This document shows positions 58,899 through 64,000 of a stretch of DNA of 64,000 bases, piece after piece. Positions within the stretch are counted from its first letter, which is position 1; each line of letters starts with the position of its first letter. This DNA comes from Bacteroidales bacterium (GTDB lineage Bacteria > Bacteroidota > Bacteroidia > Bacteroidales > UBA10428). The DNA is taken from the NCBI GenBank assembly GCA_016938235.1, contig JAFGVA010000058.1, forward strand, positions 62,001 to 126,000, read 5' to 3'. Under the pieces are notes generated by a model. It was not told where the DNA came from. It saw only the letters and a program-made list of their open reading frames with translations, and did no database searches. Position numbers and translations under genes: made by a program.

Positions 58899-59813
58899 AT
58901 GAAAACAAGAATACTTATACTGATTTTAAGCATAGTGATTGCTAACAAAGCAAAAACTCAATGCGACATTAATTATGAAGAAATACTGAAAGAGAATTGC
59001 GAGGGCGAATACCTGATGCATAAACAAATTGACAACAGGCACGACAGCACTTTTTCACTGGTTTTAAGTCCGGATCAACGTTATGCTCTATATATACTCA
59101 ATGCAAATAATAAACTGCCTGAATTTGAATTAATTGATCCCGGAAAATCCAACTTAAGCTCTATGATTAGCTTCTCGGGCAAAAAGGACAAATACAAATT
59201 ATACACCTTAATGGTTAACAAACCCGGGTCATTGAATTTTGCGTTTAGATTTAATACGAGTGAGGATGCCTGTGCACTTTCAGCCATCTATTATCTGGGA
59301 ACCGACAAATACAAGCCTGGCTTTTATGAGACTTTCGAAGAATTTAAGGCAAATAAACCTTCAGTTAAATTCAATTATGAAATTATCTCGAATGTGAAAA
59401 AATATTCGAATGAAGAGTTAGATTATTTTCAGCTCGAAATTTCAAGACCCGAATGGAAACAAATCGATAAAATGTATGGGTTTAGCGATGGTCAGAAATT
59501 TTACATCAATTTTCAAAGTCTTGATGTCAGAGGCGGCACAGAATATGTTGAGCTACAGGATTTTGGAAGGTATGGCTATTATGCATACATAGCTTACCTG
59601 ATAACTTCTACCGGAAATGTAACAATAACCACTCCTTACCTTGAACAAAAGCTTGTTGACATGAAAACAGGCCAAAAAACCGATTTATCAGTAAAATCGC
59701 TTCGCTCGCTGATAGCTGATGATAAGGAATTATCTGCCAGGTTTGAGGCTGAAAAAAAGAAATCGAAAAAGCTAAAGGATTATTTGATGGAATATTGTGA
59801 GCGGAATAAGTAA
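58899..59813 (+). CDS. Secreted protein of unknown function (module 2); N-terminal region resembles that of the module-1 TonB protein
   Basis: Start MKTRILILILSIVIANKAKTQCD. DSTFSLVLSPDQRYALYILNANN compares with DTLQKFSFILNSDNEYRLFFAEAN of 55418..56200. Confidence 0.7.
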   Translation: MKTRILILILSIVIANKAKTQCDINYEEILKENCEGEYLMHKQIDNRHDSTFSLVLSPDQRYALYILNANNKLPEFELIDPGKSNLSSMISFSGKKDKYKLYTLMVNKPGSLNFAFRFNTSEDACALSAIYYLGTDKYKPGFYETFEEFKANKPSVKFNYEIISNVKKYSNEELDYFQLEISRPEWKQIDKMYGFSDGQKFYINFQSLDVRGGTEYVELQDFGRYGYYAYIAYLITSTGNVTITTPYLEQKLVDMKTGQKTDLSVKSLRSLIADDKELSARFEAEKKKSKKLKDYLMEYCERNK

Positions 59814-59819
59814 TAAAAA

Positions 59820-60218
59820 TTAAAGGGCTTTCTCTTCCTTTATTTCTCCCATATCTGTCAAAAGTATCAATTGCCTTTTCAGGAATTTGTCTCTTATAAT
59901 TAGTTCATATTCTAACATATTCCCCTTATTTTTTAATACCGAGTTCATTATCTCACCTTTTGAAAGGGCTATATTTTTAATCACTTCAGGAAGATATTCA
60001 ACGGAAAGGTTTTGCCTGTATTCCAATAAAACTCCATTTAAACTAAAAGCTGCAATATGTTCCAGGTTATTCTGGTAAAAAACAACTTCATAATACCCCT
60101 TTTTACTAAACCACTCTACGTTGACGGCATCAGCAAAATTACCATTAAATGATTGTAAACAAACTTCTGAGGGCGATACCCCATTACCCACTAATATTTT
60201 TTTTAAAAATTTTTTCAT
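59820..60218 (-). CDS. Small PepSY-like/hypothetical protein
   Basis: FNGNFADAVNVEWFSKKGYYEVVFYQNNLEHIAAFSLNGVLLEYRQNLSVEYLPEVIKNIA, a PepSY-like pattern. Confidence 0.6.
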   Translation of the reverse strand: MKKFLKKILVGNGVSPSEVCLQSFNGNFADAVNVEWFSKKGYYEVVFYQNNLEHIAAFSLNGVLLEYRQNLSVEYLPEVIKNIALSKGEIMNSVLKNKGNMLEYELIIRDKFLKRQLILLTDMGEIKEEKAL

Positions 60219-60269
60219 GATTGATATTTGTTTTACTTTTTGACGGTAATACTTTATTAGGTAACAATT

Positions 60270-60842
60270 TTAGCTCCTTAGATATTTTTGAGTGTATAAA
60301 TACAAAACCCTGGCACGAGCTCTTTTTAAACGCATTTTTGCTGCATCTTCACTAATCCTTAAAGCAACGCCTATCTGTTTCATTGACAGTTCATCCTTAT
60401 ACTTCATTAACAGTAAGGCTTTTTCTTCAGGGTGAATGAGTTCCAATATCGTTAGCAGGTTCTCGTAATTTATCTCTTCAATTATCTCTTCGGTATCATC
60501 TATAATTTCAGGAAGTTCATTCTCTTTATCCCAGTTTGGATAATGGATTTTCTTTTTCTCTCGCAGGTAATCAATACAATGATTATAGGTAACTGAATAT
60601 AGCCAGGAAGAAAATGATGATAGTTGCTTGAATGATGGAAGTTTTTCAAACACCTTCGAAAAAATATCTTCTACCAACTCTTCTGCCAGCTGCCTGTTTT
60701 TCACAAAAGAATAACATTTATCTAATACTTTGGAATAATAACGATTATAGAGCACCTCAAAATATTTTGAAGAATTTTCATCCCGGATTTTATTGATTAT
60801 CTCTTCATCTTTTAAACTCAACAAACTTTCGCTCATAAACAA
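60270..60842 (-). CDS. ECF RNA polymerase sigma-70 factor (third)
   Basis: FVKNRQLAEELVEDIFSKVFEKLPSFKQLSSFSSWLYSVTYNHCIDYLREKKK and LIHPEEKALLLMKYKDELSMKQIGVALRISEDAAKMRLKRARARV. Confidence 0.93.
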   Translation of the reverse strand: MFMSESLLSLKDEEIINKIRDENSSKYFEVLYNRYYSKVLDKCYSFVKNRQLAEELVEDIFSKVFEKLPSFKQLSSFSSWLYSVTYNHCIDYLREKKKIHYPNWDKENELPEIIDDTEEIIEEINYENLLTILELIHPEEKALLLMKYKDELSMKQIGVALRISEDAAKMRLKRARARVLYLYTQKYLRS

Positions 60843-61060
60843 GATATTTCTTCACAAAATTACTCTTATTTAAGAGTATTTTATGATTTTTTCAAAATGC
60901 TATCTCTTGATATTTAATTATTTAAAAAATATATAATTATTTCTCGTTACCTAATTGATTAGATACGTCATAATACCAAATTAAAAAAGATTTGAATTCA
61001 TAGTATCTCTTTATTTGAGCGATTCAATGATTTTAAACAAGAACAATTAATAATTAAGAA

Positions 61061-61675
61061 ATGAAAAACAGGTTTTTTACAATTATTGCATTTTTAGGAT
61101 TAACAGCCCTATTTTTTTCAAGCTGTTCTAAAGTACCCCAGGCCGAAATTGATGCTGCCAATACAGCTATTGAGCAAGCTAAATTAGCCGGAGCCGATGT
61201 TTATGTTCAGGATAATTTTGTTGCATTACAAGATTCATTGAACAATGTAATGGTAAGTATCGAATCACAAAAATCGAAATTTATTAAAAACTTCTCAACA
61301 GCAAAGGAACATTTAGCTGGTGTAACCCAATATGCCGGAGAAGTGAAACAACAAGCTGAAACCCGCAAGGAAGAACTGAAAGTGGAAATTCAGAATACAA
61401 TTTCAGAAGTTAAAACCCTGATTGAAACGAACAGACAATTAATCCTTGAAGCACCGAAAGGTAAAGAAGGTACATCTGCTCTTGTTGCAATTAAAGGTGA
61501 AATTGATGCAGTAGAAACATCAATAAATGAAACAAGCACCTTGTTTGAATCAGGCGATTACCTGGCTACTCTTGATAAGGCAAAAGCTGCTAAGGAAAAA
61601 GCAACAGCTATTAATACTGAATTATCAGGTGTTATAGCCAAGTATAAAACTAATGTTAAGAATAAAAAAGCATAA
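61061..61675 (+). CDS. Lipoprotein, helical, unknown function
   Basis: Lipobox FSSCSK followed by long amphipathic helices (VPQAEIDAANTAIEQAKLAGADVYVQDNFVALQDSLNNVM). Confidence 0.75.
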   Translation: MKNRFFTIIAFLGLTALFFSSCSKVPQAEIDAANTAIEQAKLAGADVYVQDNFVALQDSLNNVMVSIESQKSKFIKNFSTAKEHLAGVTQYAGEVKQQAETRKEELKVEIQNTISEVKTLIETNRQLILEAPKGKEGTSALVAIKGEIDAVETSINETSTLFESGDYLATLDKAKAAKEKATAINTELSGVIAKYKTNVKNKKA

Positions 61676-61702
61676 GCTGGTTAAATAGCTGAAGGTATTA
61701 TA

Positions 61703-61736
61703 CCCTGGTTCCAATTATTCGGAACCGGGGTTTTTT
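61703..61736 (+). terminator. Rho-independent terminator
   Basis: CCCTGGTTCC-AATTATTC-GGAACCGGGG-TTTTTT. Confidence 0.9.
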
Positions 61737-61756
61737 ATACTTCTGATGTATAATTT

Positions 61757-62863
61757 ATGAAAAACAAGATATTGCTTTTGGTTTCTTTTTTAGTACTGGT
61801 AATTGCAACTGTTACATCAATTCGGATAAAAACGAATAAGCCTCCGGAAATAGAGGTGATGAAAGCAGCGAATATGTTAGCCAAGGCACAATATGAAAAA
61901 TCTCCAAAATTTGCAAAGGAGGCATTTCATGAAGCTACTTTTCATTACAACTCAGCTATGACCGAATGGAAAAAGCAAAATGAAAAGTTTATTTTACTTA
62001 GAGATTACCGGAAAGTTTCGGAATTTGCCAAAAAATCAATGGAATATAGCGAAAAAGCAATTGACAAATCAAGAATTTTTATTGCCAGCACCGAGGACAT
62101 ACTTAAAATCAGAATTGAAACAATAGGCCAAAAAATTAAAGGTTTCGAAGAATACTACGGCAAATTTCCATTAGATAAAAAAAGAGATAATTATACGAGG
62201 TGTAAATTGCTTTACACTGAAAGCCTGCATGCTTATAACAGCAAGAATTATTCAATTTGTAAAGTTAAACTCGATTCTGTGGAAATTGTAATAAACGATG
62301 TTTTTAATCACTGCCAGGAAAACCTGATAAATTATTTTGAAGATTATTCAAAATGGAATGAAATGGTGAAAATAACCATTTCCTGGTCAAAGAAAAATCA
62401 GTCTTATGCAGTTATAGTTGATAAACTTAACAGGGAACTTTATTTATACAAAAACGGAAAACCCGACAAAAAGTATACTGTTGAGCTAGGTGCCAATTGG
62501 ATTGGCGATAAAATTCAACAGGGCGATAAAACTACGCCAGAAGGATTGTATAAAATAGTAGAGAAGAAACAAAACGGACAAACAAAATATTACAAAGCTT
62601 TATTGCTGGATTACCCGAATGAGGAGGACAAGAAACGATTCTCGATGAATAAAAGGAATGGAATTCTAAATCAAGACGCAGAAATTGGGAACCTGATAGA
62701 AATACACGGAAGTGGTGGAAAAGGAATTGACTGGACAGACGGATGTATTGCTTTAACAGATAAAGAAATGGACGAAATATTTAAAAGTTGTACGATTGGC
62801 ACAAAAGTCACCATTGTAGGTTCTGTTAAAACATTAAGCGAACTTTCATATAACATTAAATGA
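61757..62863 (+). CDS. L,D-transpeptidase (YkuD domain) with N-terminal helical region
   Basis: AVIVDKLNRELYLYKNGKPDKKYTVELGANWIGDKIQQGDKTTPEGLYKI...IEIHGSGGKGIDWTDGCIALTDKEMD. Confidence 0.92.
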   Translation: MKNKILLLVSFLVLVIATVTSIRIKTNKPPEIEVMKAANMLAKAQYEKSPKFAKEAFHEATFHYNSAMTEWKKQNEKFILLRDYRKVSEFAKKSMEYSEKAIDKSRIFIASTEDILKIRIETIGQKIKGFEEYYGKFPLDKKRDNYTRCKLLYTESLHAYNSKNYSICKVKLDSVEIVINDVFNHCQENLINYFEDYSKWNEMVKITISWSKKNQSYAVIVDKLNRELYLYKNGKPDKKYTVELGANWIGDKIQQGDKTTPEGLYKIVEKKQNGQTKYYKALLLDYPNEEDKKRFSMNKRNGILNQDAEIGNLIEIHGSGGKGIDWTDGCIALTDKEMDEIFKSCTIGTKVTIVGSVKTLSELSYNIK

Positions 62864-63621
62864 ACACAAATTTTTTAGATAGTATAAAAGAGCGGTATTC
62901 TCTTTATAGGCAAAAAATTAATAAATGTGCATCGAAAACCACAGGATTCTGTTTTGAAATTTATAAGCAGTCGCTCAGTTATTTTCAGAAATATAAATTT
63001 GTTTTTACAGGAATTGCATTCATCATAGTGGTGCCTGTAATTGTGAGGTTAATAATTTGGATGGCACTCTCAATTAATCACGCTCCTTTTCAATCCAACG
63101 ATGCGGAGCTCTTAAAAGCCCGGGATAATATTAAACGCGAAATCGGTTTAGTAGACAAAAAGCTGAATTCGAAAAGGCCAAGATCGTATTTTATTGTCAT
63201 TAACAGTGCTTCCAATGAATTTGTCTTATATAAAGGCAATGAAATCATAAAAAAAGATAAGTGCTCAACAGGAAGTTATGTTTTACTGAAAAACGGTGAC
63301 GACCAGCAGTGGATGTTCAATACACCAAAAGGGGAATTCAGAATTCAGGGAAAAACCACTTCGCCGGTTTGGAAAAAACCCGACTGGGCATTTGTTGAAG
63401 AAGGATTACCTGTACCAACAGCAAATCATTATTCGCGATTCGAATATGGCGTTTTGGGCGATTATGCCTTAAGTCTGGGACATGGCTATTTAATTCACGG
63501 AACCCTTTACCAGCGATTTTTAGGGTTGCCTGTAACACATGGGTGCATCCGGTTAAACGATGAAAATCTTGAACTTGTTTACAGGTCGCTTCAGGTCGGG
63601 TCAAAAGTTTATATTTATTAA
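62860..63621 (+). CDS. L,D-transpeptidase (YkuD domain), membrane anchored
   Basis: TM FVFTGIAFIIVVPVIVRLIIWMAL and catalytic GYLIHGTLYQRFLGLPVTHGCIRLNDENL. 4-nt overlap with the upstream gene. Confidence 0.92.
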   Translation: MNTNFLDSIKERYSLYRQKINKCASKTTGFCFEIYKQSLSYFQKYKFVFTGIAFIIVVPVIVRLIIWMALSINHAPFQSNDAELLKARDNIKREIGLVDKKLNSKRPRSYFIVINSASNEFVLYKGNEIIKKDKCSTGSYVLLKNGDDQQWMFNTPKGEFRIQGKTTSPVWKKPDWAFVEEGLPVPTANHYSRFEYGVLGDYALSLGHGYLIHGTLYQRFLGLPVTHGCIRLNDENLELVYRSLQVGSKVYIY

Positions 63622-63633
63622 CGAACAACAGAA

Positions 63634-64000
63634 ATGCAACAAATTAATTCGTATTTAAAGATATTTTACCGGATGAAATGGACTGGTTTTGTCGGTATAT
63701 TTTTTGGGCTGGTGTTTTTTATCTGGCTTATTGCCATTGCAGTTGCACCTGTTCATAAAGCAAAGGAAATCCAAAATCTGGTAAATGCCGATTCGGTCTT
63801 TACTGAGAAATTTGACAGTATTTTCTATCACCCCGATATTGTTAATCTGATTAAGGGAAAAGCATATAAAGAAGCATTATTAAACCTTTCAAAGAATGAT
63901 TCTATTCAATTGGTCATTAATTTATCCGACAGCATAATTAATTTGAGTATTAAAGGTGTAGTTATACACCAGACAAATATTACCGAATTCAAAAAAGACC
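63634..64000 (+). CDS. Membrane-anchored protein of unknown function, truncated by window end
   Basis: Open frame MQQINSYLKIFYRMKWTGFVGIFFGLVFFIWLIAIAVAPVHKAKEIQNLV... to the window end. 12 nt after the L,D-transpeptidase stop. Confidence 0.65.
   Translation, partial: MQQINSYLKIFYRMKWTGFVGIFFGLVFFIWLIAIAVAPVHKAKEIQNLVNADSVFTEKFDSIFYHPDIVNLIKGKAYKEALLNLSKNDSIQLVINLSDSIINLSIKGVVIHQTNITEFKKD

Overview
The window is a typical, densely coded Bacteroidota (Bacteroidales/Marinilabiliales-like) chromosome segment. I could support about 55 protein genes. I saw no rRNA, tRNA, CRISPR array or intact transposase.

Housekeeping genes: recA, thyA/folA, aroK-aroC-aroA, bcp, mnmD-like, dinB, modBC, lplA, pepT, purE, hpt, adk, obgE and an RluA-type synthase.

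Accessory content:
- a tandem TonB-receptor/DUF4249 duplication
- a three-gene operon: NTT/MFS-like membrane protein with HEAT repeats, a DUF4062/TIR-like protein, and an nSTAND ATPase with a WD40 propeller
- GH43 and GH5 glycosidases
- a LytTR two-component system with a TonB receptor
- an HHH/beta-barrel pair
- two ECF-sigma/FecR modules
- an L,D-transpeptidase operon

The observations most worth a second look:
(1) the NTT-HEAT / TIR-like / nSTAND-WD40 operon
(2) a 72-nt decayed copy of the obgE 3' end, which brackets one sigma-FecR-TonB module like an insertion scar
(3) two sigma-FecR modules whose third genes appear to share a secreted N-terminal domain
(4) an identical 16-nt palindromic element at the same distance upstream of the NifX-like gene and modBC
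(5) a divergent chorismate synthase lacking the GESHG histidine and carrying a ~70-aa insertion.

All family calls come from reading the translated sequence. No database search was run.
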